Source of the DNA: Pseudomonas mandelii
Lineage (GTDB): Bacteria; Pseudomonadota; Gammaproteobacteria; Pseudomonadales; Pseudomonadaceae
Direction of reading: 5' to 3'
NCBI RefSeq assembly: GCF_900106065.1
Contig: NZ_LT629796.1
Coordinates: 6,238,501 to 6,302,500 of the forward strand
DNA: 64,000 nucleotides
The notes below the pieces were generated by a model. It had not been told where the DNA came from. It was given only the letters and a program-made list of their open reading frames with translations, and ran no database searches. Position numbers and translations under genes: made by a program. Shown here one piece after another: positions 44,017-52,680 of this stretch. Each line of letters begins with the position of its first letter. The first letter of the stretch is position 1.

Positions 44017-46083
44017 ATGAGTCAGTCCATTCGATTCACCCCTAAACGCGAATTGTCTGCCAAACAGAACCTTCGTGAATTCGTTACCATGGCCAAAGAT
44101 AACCTGACGCTATGGTCTGACCTGAAGGATTTTGCCTGGAATGCAGATCGCTGGCCAACAACTTACTCAGGCATCCGTTTTATCAACCACGAATACCGGA
44201 ATCTGCCATCCCGTACCACGCGCCTTGACACGCATCAATTAATGCACCCGGCTTTTACCGAATTAGCCAAGGCCTATTTGCGATATAGACATACGATCCA
44301 CCCACAAAAATCAATATGCATGCAGATACAAGCGCTTCGGGTTATAGAATACGTTTTGCGAATCGATATGCCAGTGCCTGACATCACCAAGTTCGAACAA
44401 CGACACTGGGAAGCGGTCGTCAGCACTATTGTAGACATACCCAGCCGCCAAGGGCTGTGCAGCCATATTCAGAGAACCTTGAAGATGCTGGCGGATTTTT
44501 TTATTCTTCAGGTAGATCCAGGTTTCTGGAGTAATCCCTACGTGGGACAACACAGTTACGATGCGATCAACGGCGCAAACGCTTCAAGTGAGGCCAAATT
44601 AAAGAAAATACCAGATCAGGACGCGCTGCTAGCCATTGCTGAAGTTTTCTCGCGAGGCACCAGTGAAACGCAAATAGACAACGATATTATGATCACTTGT
44701 GTTACAGGGCTTCTAATGAGTGCGCCCATGCGCATTGGCGAAACCCTGCGTCTACGGACCGACTGCTTGCGCGACGACGCCGATAAAGATGGAAAACTCC
44801 AGAATTATTTAGCGTACTGGGTACCGAAGTCGGGGCATTTCGCTCGTAAAGCCATTCCGAAGACGATGGCAACAGTCGCTACCGATTCTATTCGACGGTT
44901 GAGCAAAATTACCGAGGAAGGTCGTCGTCTAGCACGCTATATGGAAACTAACCCAGACCATTTCTATCGACACGCGAACTGTCCAAATGTACCTGACGAC
45001 CAAGTTCTTAGCAGTCGTCAGGTAGTACAAGCGCTAGGTTTTTCCAACCCGAATAGTTGCATGAGCTTCGTAAAATTGCACACTGGCAGTGCTTCGTTGA
45101 AAGGTTTCACGCTGGATGTTCTTTGGAACCTGGTGTTAAAAGTACATCGTAGACTCAATCCACACTTTCCCTATCAGGAAAACCCGCGCAATTCGGTGCG
45201 ACCACCGCTTCGAATGTCCGAATCTCTGCTGTGTTTTCGTCGATTTCAGCTTTCACCTGAATTTAATATCAGTCCGGTGCTGCTTGCACCTTACACTAGC
45301 GATACATTTGGTCCGTATTTGTCGACAGGACCAAGAACACCACACGCTGGGAACTTTTTCCGAAGAAATGGCTATGGTGCTATCAACCTAAAGTCTCACA
45401 GCCTTCGCCACCTTCTAAACAGACTAGGGCGCAGCAGCGGTGTTTCCATAGAATTACTTACCGATTGGAGTAGTCGCGCCACCATCCGGCAGACTCGAAC
45501 TTACCTGCACGACGACCCGCTTAAAGCGGCTTCTGATGGAGCAGCCTTGCTCGGGACAATCCAAGAGCAAGAACCCCTGACGCCAGTCACCTATGAGGAA
45601 GCAGAGCTTTATGGTCAGGGGCCATTCCATCGCAGCCGTTATGGCATCTGTCGCCGAAGTTGGCGAGCCGGTCCCTGCAACAAGTTCGCCGACTGCCTCA
45701 ACTGCTCGGAACTGCTCATGTGCAAGGGCGACAAGATCGCCGCAGAAATCATCAAGCTAGACCGTGACAATTTATTCCTGACTTACACAGCCGCGCAACG
45801 GGCGATAGCGAAAGACGAGCGGGCTGCATCGCGATGGACTGAAAAGGCAGGACCGCAGATTGAACGACTCGATCAACTGTTGGCAATCCTACACAACCCG
45901 GACATACCTGACGGCAGCCCAATCGAAATGGCGGGGGAGGATTTCAGCCACGAGAAGGTAATTATGTCCGAGAAAGCCAAAGCAGCAGGTGTAAAGTTGC
46001 TGGACAGGAATGAGCTGCGCATTACATACGGCGATGATCTCTTGGCTTGCTTGGAGTTGCTTCGGAGTTCGGATAATGCCTAA
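44017..46083 (+). CDS. Tyrosine recombinase 3 of the trio (TnpB-like)
   Basis: About 688 aa from the ATG at 44017; an earlier in-frame ATG at 43954 would run through the 9-bp repeats and is less likely. The catalytic set looks intact: Arg in APMRIGETLRL (about 239), Lys in PKSGHFARKA, HSLRHL (about 461-466), Trp in TDWSS and Tyr in TRTYLHDDP (about 496). A cysteine-rich tail follows (GICRRSWRAGPC, DCLNCSELLMC), shared in style with recombinase 2, then a helical C terminus. Its length matches the large TnpB-type partner of Tn554-like transposons. Its stop overlaps the small fourth gene by 8 bases. Confidence 0.83.
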   Translation: MSQSIRFTPKRELSAKQNLREFVTMAKDNLTLWSDLKDFAWNADRWPTTYSGIRFINHEYRNLPSRTTRLDTHQLMHPAFTELAKAYLRYRHTIHPQKSICMQIQALRVIEYVLRIDMPVPDITKFEQRHWEAVVSTIVDIPSRQGLCSHIQRTLKMLADFFILQVDPGFWSNPYVGQHSYDAINGANASSEAKLKKIPDQDALLAIAEVFSRGTSETQIDNDIMITCVTGLLMSAPMRIGETLRLRTDCLRDDADKDGKLQNYLAYWVPKSGHFARKAIPKTMATVATDSIRRLSKITEEGRRLARYMETNPDHFYRHANCPNVPDDQVLSSRQVVQALGFSNPNSCMSFVKLHTGSASLKGFTLDVLWNLVLKVHRRLNPHFPYQENPRNSVRPPLRMSESLLCFRRFQLSPEFNISPVLLAPYTSDTFGPYLSTGPRTPHAGNFFRRNGYGAINLKSHSLRHLLNRLGRSSGVSIELLTDWSSRATIRQTRTYLHDDPLKAASDGAALLGTIQEQEPLTPVTYEEAELYGQGPFHRSRYGICRRSWRAGPCNKFADCLNCSELLMCKGDKIAAEIIKLDRDNLFLTYTAAQRAIAKDERAASRWTEKAGPQIERLDQLLAILHNPDIPDGSPIEMAGEDFSHEKVIMSEKAKAAGVKLLDRNELRITYGDDLLACLELLRSSDNA

Positions 46084-46516
46084 AACGATCACAGAACTAC
46101 ATGAAAGAAAAATCGCTCAGATGATCCGCAACTGGCCAGCCGAGCATGCGCTGGACTGGAACTCAGTCTGCATTGGTGCACAAGGTATAATGGGTTGGGA
46201 TAACCCGCCAACTCGTCAGGCGCTCGACAAGAAAATAGCTGTAAAAGTCGCTTATAAGAATAAGAAGCAGCATCTCAAAACAGAAAAACAAAAGCTCTCG
46301 GATATACCAAGACCACGGAGCACGCTGGACGCCATGAAGAAGATCTCTAGGCTTCAGGCAGAGAATGATGAACTGAAAGCAGAACTCGCCAGGATGGCCG
46401 AAATCGCAAATCGACTCATTTACAACGCAACCATTGCAGGCCTTACACGAGAGCGGCTGATGGCTCCACTTCCGACAATCCGTGAGCCACAACCGCGCAA
46501 CGTTAAAATTCAGTGA
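46076..46516 (+). CDS. Small coiled-coil protein of the recombinase module (TnpC-like)
   Basis: A 146-aa basic protein: an N-terminal helical part with RNWPAEHALDW and PPTRQALDKK (a possible helix-turn-helix), then a leucine/alanine heptad coiled coil (ISRLQAENDELKAELARMAE, about 98-118). The organisation mirrors TnpC of Tn554, which assists and orients recombination. It overlaps the end of recombinase 3 by 8 bases and is the last gene of the set. No function beyond this analogy can be read. Confidence 0.7.
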   Translation: MPKTITELHERKIAQMIRNWPAEHALDWNSVCIGAQGIMGWDNPPTRQALDKKIAVKVAYKNKKQHLKTEKQKLSDIPRPRSTLDAMKKISRLQAENDELKAELARMAEIANRLIYNATIAGLTRERLMAPLPTIREPQPRNVKIQ

Positions 46517-46615
46517 TCATTGAAAGTAATCTTGAATTTCTATTGCCTCGCTAGTGATAGTATATGGATTACGAGGATGGTAATCCGCGGCAATAAGACC
46601 TAACTCAGCCCCAAA
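46517..46615 (-). pseudogene. 3' remnant of an unidentified gene
   Basis: On the minus strand 33 codons are open and read like a natural protein end (ELGLIAADYHPRNPYTITSE, then EAIEIQDYFQ and stop). Stops in all upstream codons near 46616-46625 coincide with the start of the IS-derived sequence. It is probably the tail of a gene truncated by that insertion. No family is recognised. Confidence 0.3.
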
Positions 46616-46654
46616 CTACTATTATTTATATACGATTTTCAATACTCCAAGACA

Positions 46655-47701
46655 CATCGATGTTGCCGCTGACCGAAAACTGACCCAGTAAAGGCTGTTC
46701 TGCCGACTGAAAACTGACCCAGGTGTTCAACTGCTTCTGCTCACTTTTTGAGCAGGAGAACACAGGGTGATCAGCATGGAAATGTTGGGGAAAATCCGGC
46801 GGATGTACTTCCGCGACAAGCTCTCGCTGCATCAGATAGCCAAGCGTACCGGGCTGTCTAGAGACACCACCCGAAAATGGGTCAGAGCGCCCAAAGCCAC
46901 TCAGCCGGCTTACGAACGCTGCGCAACCTTCAACAAACTCAGCCCTTTCCACGAGACCCTGCAACAGGCGCTCAAGGCCGATTCGTTCCGGCCAAAACAC
47001 AACCGCAGGAGCGCCAAAGCGCTTTTCGAGCAGATCAAAACCGAGGGTTACGACGGCGGCTACAGCCAGCTCACGGCGTTTGTACGCTCTTGGCGAGGTG
47101 AGCAAGGCAAGTCTTTACGCGCTTTTGTACCGCTGACTTTTGCCCTCGGCGAGGCGTTTCAATTTGACTGGAGCGAAGAGAGTCTGCTGATCGGTGGCCT
47201 GTTTCGACGTATCCAGGTCTCCCACATGAAGCTGTGCGCCAGTCGCGCATTCTGGTTGGTTGCGTACCCCAGCCAAGGCCACGAGATGCTGTTTGATGCC
47301 CATAAGGATCGGGCGGTTCCAGGTCATTGGGAAGGCGACTTGCTGTGCGGTAGCAGGAACAGCCAAATTGCAACTCTTGTTGAGCGTCATACCCGCTACG
47401 TAATGCTGGTGAAGTTGGTCGGTAAGGATAGCGAGACGGCCATCAGCGCCCTGATCGAAAACGCCCGCAACTTACCCCAAGAACTCTACAAATCGCTGAC
47501 GTGGGATCGCGGCAAAGAGATGGCTGACCATAAGCGCTTTACGGTGGCTACCGACATCAAGGTCTACTTTTGTGATCCTCATCGTCCTTGGCAGCGGGGA
47601 TCGAATGAGAACACCAATGGGCTGTTAAGACAGTACTTCCCGAAAGGGACTGACCTTGCTGATCACTCGCAAGCCACGCTCAATGAAGTGGCAAGGCAGA
47701 A
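46655..47701 (+). mobile_element. Fused IS21 and IS30 remnants
   Basis: The left part is the 5' end of an IS21 element: two copies of GAAAACTGACCCAG (near 46675 and 46707) look like its terminal repeats, followed by the first half of istA. At about 47303 this is replaced in frame by an internal piece of an IS30 transposase (to about 47699). IstB, the right IS21 end and both IS30 ends are absent, so the element is dead and arose by deletion or recombination. Confidence 0.75.
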
Positions 47702-47729
47702 TAGCCGCCCTACCTGGATAGCCCCTTAA
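46776..47729 (+). pseudogene. Chimeric IS21 IstA / IS30 transposase ORF
   Basis: One open frame of about 317 codons. Residues 1-176 are an IS21 IstA N terminus (helix-turn-helix DKLSLHQIAKRTGLSR, then FQFDWSEESLL with the first catalytic Asp, AFWLVAYPSQGHEMLFDAH). The next residues, DRAVPGHWEGDLLCG through WDRGKEMADHKRF and PHRPWQRGSNENTNGLLRQY, are the IS30 catalytic core including its E in SNEN. The sequence stops about nine residues after VARQ in unrelated reading. Each half lacks part of its own DDE triad partner structure, so transposition activity is improbable. Confidence 0.8.
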
Positions 47730-48394
47730 CGGTAGAGCTCAGTCTCGGTGGAAAGGCGGCTGGGCGTTCGCTCGTCAAGACAGCATTAGCGTTTGCCTCT
47801 TACTGTCGAGTACCGCATCGAGAATTTGGCAAGGCACTTGACTACCTACTGGACGATCAAGCTGAACCGCCTTATGGGCACGCTTACTTGAGTGATCTGG
47901 TGATCAATCGAGACAGCAAAACGATATTCCACTGCGTTTCCTTGAAGAGCGACTCCGATAAAAACAGGCTCTGGTCCTATATTGAGTATTTCGGAATGTT
48001 CCGGGTCCTAGTTCTCATCAATGACAACTACGTAGGCCCAGACATAGATGAGACCTATGCGCTTGATCCTATAACCAGTGAGGAAATCGACGTTGAGGTG
48101 AGCAGTAGCGTTGCCGATGAGGAGTTTATCAAGGTCATAAGCGGCTATGGCTTCGACCCCGCTGTCCAAAGAGCAGCTGCGGATTTGGCCTTACCAATCT
48201 TGATCAGGAGAAGTGAACAGCGAGCGCTTGAAGGTGCCGTCAGGGAAGGCTTTGCATATGCGGCCAAGACTCTGGGCATAGCTGAGGGTGAGGAAATACC
48301 TCAAGAAAGAGCTAAGGAATTTACAGAACTGATGATGGAAAAGATCACCCCCTATCTCTCTCACCTGATACGCAGCAATCGTCAACACCTTTAA
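47705..48394 (+). pseudogene. 5'-truncated gene, C-terminal part of an HNH-nuclease-associated-like protein
   Basis: The frame is open from 47705 and begins in mid-protein (YLDSPLTVELSLGGKAAGRS); the real start is missing because the IS30 remnant abuts it. The 229 codons include HCVSLKSDSDKNRLWSYIEY and a helical end (LMMEKITPYLSHLIRSNRQ). This pattern reminds me of the C-terminal region of a group of HNH endonucleases, but the identity is weakly supported. A TTG at 47888 could start a shorter product. Confidence 0.6.
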
Positions 48395-48473
48395 GGTTAT
48401 ACCGTTGGCCAAATAGGAAAGCAAAAAAGGCAGCCGAGGGCGGTTGGGATAGTGCCGGAAAATAATAGGAAAG

Positions 48474-48499
48474 GTGCCTGCCGTGCGAGCAGCAGGCAC
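48474..48499 (-). terminator. Hairpin terminator for the small minus-strand gene
   Basis: GTGCCTGC and GCAGGCAC form an 8-bp stem with a 10-base loop. Read on the minus strand it is followed by a pyrimidine-rich CTTTCCTATTATTTT tract, just past the stop of the 57-aa gene. Confidence 0.5.
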
Positions 48500-48509
48500 G
48501 GGCATTTGA

Positions 48510-48683
48510 TTAGATTTTTCCTTGTGCCTTTGCATCAGCGAAGTCACTGAAGACCTTTGCGATCATTGCCTCACCTGCTGCTACTGAGGACACACTTCTG
48601 GCGACAACGACCTCGCCGTTGTTTAAAACAACAGCCAGGTATGGAAGGCCTGGCCCTGGTGGATCGTACACGACACCTTTCAT
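48510..48683 (-). CDS. Small protein of unknown function, 57 aa
   Basis: The ATG at 48683 lies 8 bases after GGAG; an upstream in-frame ATG at 48758 has no such site. The product (starting MKGVVYDPPGPGLPYLAVVL) is soluble and looks like one small beta-rich domain followed by a helix (GEAMIAKVFSDFADA). No family is recognised. A hairpin follows the stop. It lies just downstream of the exported/anchored gene pair on the same strand but is separated by about 130 bases. Confidence 0.5.
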   Translation of the reverse strand: MKGVVYDPPGPGLPYLAVVLNNGEVVVARSVSSVAAGEAMIAKVFSDFADAKAQGKI

Positions 48684-48812
48684 ATTCATTGCTCCAATTA
48701 AAAAATCAATGTAGCGGATGTATGTTTCGTCAGGAAGGAAAATGCCACACCATAACAATGCCTTGAGCCGCCAGCTATAGGACTCGAGAGCACTGCCACT
48801 ATGCGCGCAACA

Positions 48813-49769
48813 TCAATCCTCCGGCTGCTCTTGAATCCCCAGATCTCGATACCTTTGCTTACCCCACACGCTAGGATCTGGAGTTACCTCAATCAACGTG
48901 GTCGGCGGAGTGTTAATACGAAACCCTGGCTCTATTTTCGCCCGCATTTCGAGGTACTGGCCAAGGAAGGCGTCGTACGCAAGGCGGGGCGCGTACTGCA
49001 CGTTTCCTTTCTGGTCCACCGCCTCGCCATGATAGAAAAAGTCCACGCCCTGTGCGAGTGGCAATGACAAACTGGCGATAGGCTTGTAGTCACCCTCATA
49101 AAAAGTGAGTCGCAGCTTGGCCTTGGCCCCGTACAGCAGCTCCATCTGTTCGGCAAACCAATTGATGTATCTGTCGCCGTTGATCCGTGTCGGTTCGACA
49201 GGCAATGTATATGCACTGTCCAGGTCGCGGTTTTTACGCAGGCGGCTGGCCATGCCATTCAGCTCCAAACCTTCACCGAACTTGATGTCGACCTGTTCTC
49301 CAGCCTCGATCTTGATTGGCTTATTCACTGAAAGCGCAGGCCACAGCAAGTTCCTGTAGCCGAATGAGCCGCCGCCCTTGGACAGATTTTTCGCTTGCAC
49401 GATCTCCCACTTGGCTGCTGTCAGGACAATGGGCGCCGCCGTGATGTTCGTCGCGCGCACGGTCAAGAAAACCTGCTCGTTAACGGATTGCTTGTAACCG
49501 CTAGGGCGTCCGAACATCGGAGTCGGGCTAAGCCAAGCCTCTGCGACAAAGAGCCTGCGGCCCTGGCTCGCGGCAGTGATGTTTGTCAGGCGTTCCAACG
49601 CTTCTTTGGTGATACCGATGCAATAACTTGTCCCCGATGCGCCCGCACCGCTGACGATGGACGAGCATGGGCCCGTGGTCTGCATATCAGGTGACTGCGC
49701 CAAGGCCAACGGAGGCATAACCAACACCAAAAGCATCATCGCCGTACGGCGAAGTTTAGCCCCCCTCAC
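48813..49769 (-). CDS. Secreted protein of unknown function, partner of anchored protein
   Basis: A 318-aa product with a signal peptide (about 8-25, MMLLVLVMPPLALAQ). The mature protein has two early cysteines (GPCSSIV ... TSYCIGI), beta-rich segments with VFLTVRATNITAAPIVLTAA, and a C-terminal part with DGEYN-like aromatic residues (EGDYKPIASLSL, GVDFFYHGEAVD). It does not match a family I know. The start overlaps the stop of the anchored protein gene by ATGA, so the two are translated together and probably act together in the periplasm or on the cell surface. Confidence 0.7.
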   Translation of the reverse strand: MRGAKLRRTAMMLLVLVMPPLALAQSPDMQTTGPCSSIVSGAGASGTSYCIGITKEALERLTNITAASQGRRLFVAEAWLSPTPMFGRPSGYKQSVNEQVFLTVRATNITAAPIVLTAAKWEIVQAKNLSKGGGSFGYRNLLWPALSVNKPIKIEAGEQVDIKFGEGLELNGMASRLRKNRDLDSAYTLPVEPTRINGDRYINWFAEQMELLYGAKAKLRLTFYEGDYKPIASLSLPLAQGVDFFYHGEAVDQKGNVQYAPRLAYDAFLGQYLEMRAKIEPGFRINTPPTTLIEVTPDPSVWGKQRYRDLGIQEQPED

Positions 49770-50161
49770 GGCCGGGTATCGACTGTGGCCTTAACCACAG
49801 CGCCTTGCCCTGTAACGATCGGCGAGGCCGCTCCGTGGGTGGACATTCCGTCCCTTACAGGGTTTTGTGCAGGCGCCGATTTAGTTGGCCCGGTGACGTG
49901 GACCTCGACCTGCGCGTCAGCTGCGGTAACGATGGGAGAGCCATCGTTATGGGTGGCAATAGAGGGGGCCGGTTGCTCCGCCGGATCGAGCTTGACGCCG
50001 AATCCATTGCGCTTTGCATCAATCTGCAGTCCGCGATTTTGAACCAGTGCTGCAGCGACCAATAGTGCGACCACAGCGACCAGCGTGATAGCCACTAAGG
50101 ATCTCTTGCGGCGGATTCTCCCGCGCGCGCGCGTTCTGTGTGAGAAGTTGTTCAACTTCAA
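49766..50161 (-). CDS. Membrane-anchored periplasmic protein with SPIVT repeats
   Basis: A 131-aa protein: a very basic N terminus (HRTRARGRIRRKR), one membrane helix (about 21-40), and a periplasmic tail with two copies of a short motif, GSPIVTAADAQVEVHV and ASPIVTGQGAVVKATV. The repeated strand-like units could bind the partner encoded by the overlapping next gene. Unlike a true lipoprotein it has no lipobox. The function is unknown; ATGA overlap ties it to the secreted protein. Confidence 0.7.
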   Translation of the reverse strand: MKLNNFSHRTRARGRIRRKRSLVAITLVAVVALLVAAALVQNRGLQIDAKRNGFGVKLDPAEQPAPSIATHNDGSPIVTAADAQVEVHVTGPTKSAPAQNPVRDGMSTHGAASPIVTGQGAVVKATVDTRP

Positions 50162-50536
50162 ACTCCTGTAAATGATGGTTGCGGTATTCGTAGGGTCGCT
50201 GCACGCAGCAGCGGTTTCAAACTACTTACGAAGCTCACGAGAGTACATGAGCAAACTCATTGGTGACCTCGAAATCTTCATTGCTCAGCTTGCAATCCTG
50301 CGGCCAGGAGTTGGGCAAGTACTTCCCTGCCACACGGGGGGTAAATCGGCATTGGCCCAGAAGCCAGCGAATCCGAAGACGCTCAGTCTCCGCTGAAAAA
50401 TGACGGCTTGACGCTAATCCGCCAATAGGTGAAGACGCTGTACTTCATGCTCTGACAAACCACAACCATTTCAGAAAGGCATCCAGACTGGATTACTTCA
50501 AGCTGTTACTCACTGCTGAATGTAGGATTGACGATC
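50162..50536. other. Intergenic stretch without a supported gene
   Basis: About 375 bases upstream of the anchored/secreted gene pair. It must include that pair's promoter, but I see no clear -10/-35 boxes. A 74-codon plus-strand frame here has no ribosome site and unnatural composition. Confidence 0.5.
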
Positions 50537-50734
50537 ATGTTGTCGGAACGGACCTATGTCGGCCGTCCGGATGGCACCGGTATACCGGATGATAACGTTC
50601 CCGTCTTACGGTTCAATTGCGAAAGGCTGGCGAGAGCACTACGTATTTGCTCTTTTTATCGGGAGGAGGATGCTTCTGGGGTCTGGTTAAAGCAAGCAAT
50701 CAACGATCCGTGGCCAGAGCTTAGATTCATCTGA
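50537..50734 (+). CDS. Small hypothetical protein, 65 aa
   Basis: The ATG at 50537 is preceded by TAGGA about 11 bases upstream. The product (MLSERTYVGRPDGTGIPDDN, then a helix with CERLARALRICSFYREEDAS) is hydrophilic and looks soluble. It does not resemble a family I know. It lies alone between the anchored-protein promoter region and the ISL3-interrupted gene; it may be a genuine small gene or chance. Confidence 0.35.
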   Translation: MLSERTYVGRPDGTGIPDDNVPVLRFNCERLARALRICSFYREEDASGVWLKQAINDPWPELRFI

Positions 50735-51031
50735 GTCTCCGCCGGCTTTCGTGTACTGGAGTGAAAAGCAGCTCTATAGATACGACAAACTTATCCGCGC
50801 AGCTGTAATTCGTGAGGTAATCCGTAACGCTATGTCCAATACAGCCCTCTAACCGTTCGGTCATTTGGATCATTGCGCCCTAGGGCGTAGGCACAATGTG
50901 CACTAGGATAGTTTTGTAAGCATGTCCAGCAACCTCTGAGAGGGTCATCCCAATGGGTGTAGACAAGAAGCTTTCGAAAAACTCCAGCGTCGACGAGATA
51001 CTTGACGCCAAACGAATAGGCAGGGATAAGC

Positions 51032-52450
51032 GGCTCTTCGCATTTAAGGGTGTAGCTGATTTCTAAACCCTCCTGACTTCAGCAAGCACCTGGCTATGTA
51101 ATTGGTTAAATTTCTAAAGCCCAAGGCGGTACCTCGTAAGTGCTCAAGTCGCCCGTTGATAGCTTCTGTTGGACCGTTGCTGGTTCCTGGCCGGTCGAAG
51201 TAGGCAAGGATGCTCTCAGCGTATTTTTTCAGCGTTTCCCCCAAGCCTTTCACCTCGATGAGCGCTTTGGGCAAGTCGCTGGCTGTAATGATATTTATGA
51301 CCTCTTCCATGAGTTTTTTACCACGTTTTCGATCCGGCTCGTTGTAGGCGCTGACCACCCGTTGGTACATGCTCCAGGTGCAATCCACTTCGAGGTGGTG
51401 CTCATCTGCAAACAGCTGGAACAGTTGCTTTTTGTTGGCGTCAGACAGGTAGCTGATCCGAGTCAGTAGCGTTCGACGGCTTTTGTAGAGCGGGTCATTT
51501 TTACGCCCTCTGCGGCCCAGGATGTCGTGTTGCACACGCCGGCGGCATTCATCCAGCATGTTGCTTGCCCAGCGCACGACATGGAAAGGATCCAGCACGG
51601 TTTGGGCTTGAGGCAGGGCTTCTTGCGCTGCAGATTTAAACCCCGTAAAACCGTCCATGGCAATGCTTTCGATCTGGTCACGCCACGATTTGGGGCGACT
51701 CTGTAGCCATTGCTTAAAGGCTTGTTTGGAGCGGCCTTCCAGCACATCGAGCAAGCGGGCCGGCCCGTTTTTGTTACGCACGGGCGTAAGGTCAACCACG
51801 ATGGTGACGTACTTGTCACCACAGCGTGTATGTCGCCAAACATGCTCATCCACGCCCAGCACGGTCACACCGTCAAAACGTGTCGAGTCATTAAAAAGCA
51901 GGCGCCGTCCTTCGTTGATAATGGCATTATTAGCGGTGTGCCATGCAACATCAAGCTGGCTCGCAACACGAGATACCGACAGATGATCCAGCACGATGGC
52001 AGCTAATGCCCAGCGTATCGCCCCATATGAAAGCTTTGAACGTGGAGGTGCTGCACTGTTTGTATCTTCATGCCAGAAACAGCCGCAAGCACAACGCCAG
52101 CGACGGATACGCAGCAGCAATCTGGTTGGTCGTTGTCCGTAAGGTGTGTGAGCAAGATGCCTATCGACAGTACCGCGTGAAACACCAGCAGCCCCGCACT
52201 TGGGGCATGGCTCGGGTGCTTTGGTTAAACGACATTCGATGACGGCGCGCTCTGCACAAAGATGTTGTCCAGTGGCAGTCAGGCCGAGGTTATTCAGTTG
52301 GCAAAAGCTGGAAAGATCAGGGCTAGAAAAGGTAAGATTGTTCACGTCGGGGGCTTAGTTTTTGTTGGTGTGAGAGCTTACATTTTCTAAGATCCTCGAC
52401 TCCTTTTCCAGCCGGTCAGATTTTTTCTACACCCTTAAATGCGAAGAGCC
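51032..52450. mobile_element. Complete ISL3-family insertion sequence, 1419 bp
   Basis: The ends are perfect 23-bp inverted repeats (51032-51054 and 52428-52450, outer bases GGCTCTTCGCATTTAAGGG). The flanking 8-bp direct repeat GGATAAGC (51024-51031 and 52451-52458) is the target duplication expected of the ISL3 family. It contains one transposase gene on the minus strand whose stop codon lies inside the left repeat. Intact ends and ORF suggest a recent, possibly active insertion. Confidence 0.95.
51044..52345 (-). CDS. ISL3 family transposase
   Basis: A 433-aa transposase. The N terminus has a zinc-finger cysteine set (CPKCGAAG, RRWRCACGCFWHED) and a helix-turn-helix (LSVSRVASQLDVAWHTANN). 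The DDE core follows with the first Asp in GVDEHVWRHT, the second in MDGFTGF/LDPFHVVRWA and the Glu in GPTEAINGRLEHL near the C terminus. All are intact. The stop codon lies within the terminal inverted repeat of the element. Confidence 0.93.
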   Translation of the reverse strand: MNNLTFSSPDLSSFCQLNNLGLTATGQHLCAERAVIECRLTKAPEPCPKCGAAGVSRGTVDRHLAHTPYGQRPTRLLLRIRRWRCACGCFWHEDTNSAAPPRSKLSYGAIRWALAAIVLDHLSVSRVASQLDVAWHTANNAIINEGRRLLFNDSTRFDGVTVLGVDEHVWRHTRCGDKYVTIVVDLTPVRNKNGPARLLDVLEGRSKQAFKQWLQSRPKSWRDQIESIAMDGFTGFKSAAQEALPQAQTVLDPFHVVRWASNMLDECRRRVQHDILGRRGRKNDPLYKSRRTLLTRISYLSDANKKQLFQLFADEHHLEVDCTWSMYQRVVSAYNEPDRKRGKKLMEEVINIITASDLPKALIEVKGLGETLKKYAESILAYFDRPGTSNGPTEAINGRLEHLRGTALGFRNLTNYIARCLLKSGGFRNQLHP

Positions 52451-52680
52451 GGATAAGCTTATAGAGGCAGTGTACTTGGCCGATCGAGATAGCCTTGAGC
52501 GAGCTGCCGAATCGGTCAAAGCGGTGTTACGTGGCCACTCTCCCATTCCGAGACCCCGACGATTTGTAAGTCTCAACAGTGAGGACTGAAAAACTATGGT
52601 GAATAAATCCGCCCATTGCCAAAAGGTACAAAAAATTGCTTTTGCTCACCGCAAGAGACGAGCCAGGATAAGCGTCCCCC

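Larger units (their letters stand above)
50953..52589 (+). pseudogene. 69-codon gene interrupted by ISL3 element
   Basis: The two exposed halves (50953-51031 and 52459-52589) join in frame when the insertion and one copy of the 8-bp duplication are removed, giving an intact 69-aa ORF. Its N terminus is MGVDKKLSKNSSVDEILDAK and its end is rich in Arg and Pro. AGAGGG lies 8 bases before the ATG. The product would be a helical, charged protein of unknown function. As it stands the gene is split and the N-terminal piece ends within the IS terminal repeat. Confidence 0.7.

Noticed and set aside
50172..50396. 74-codon plus-strand ORF
   Set aside because: No ribosome site, low-quality composition and overlap with the probable promoter of the anchored-protein gene.
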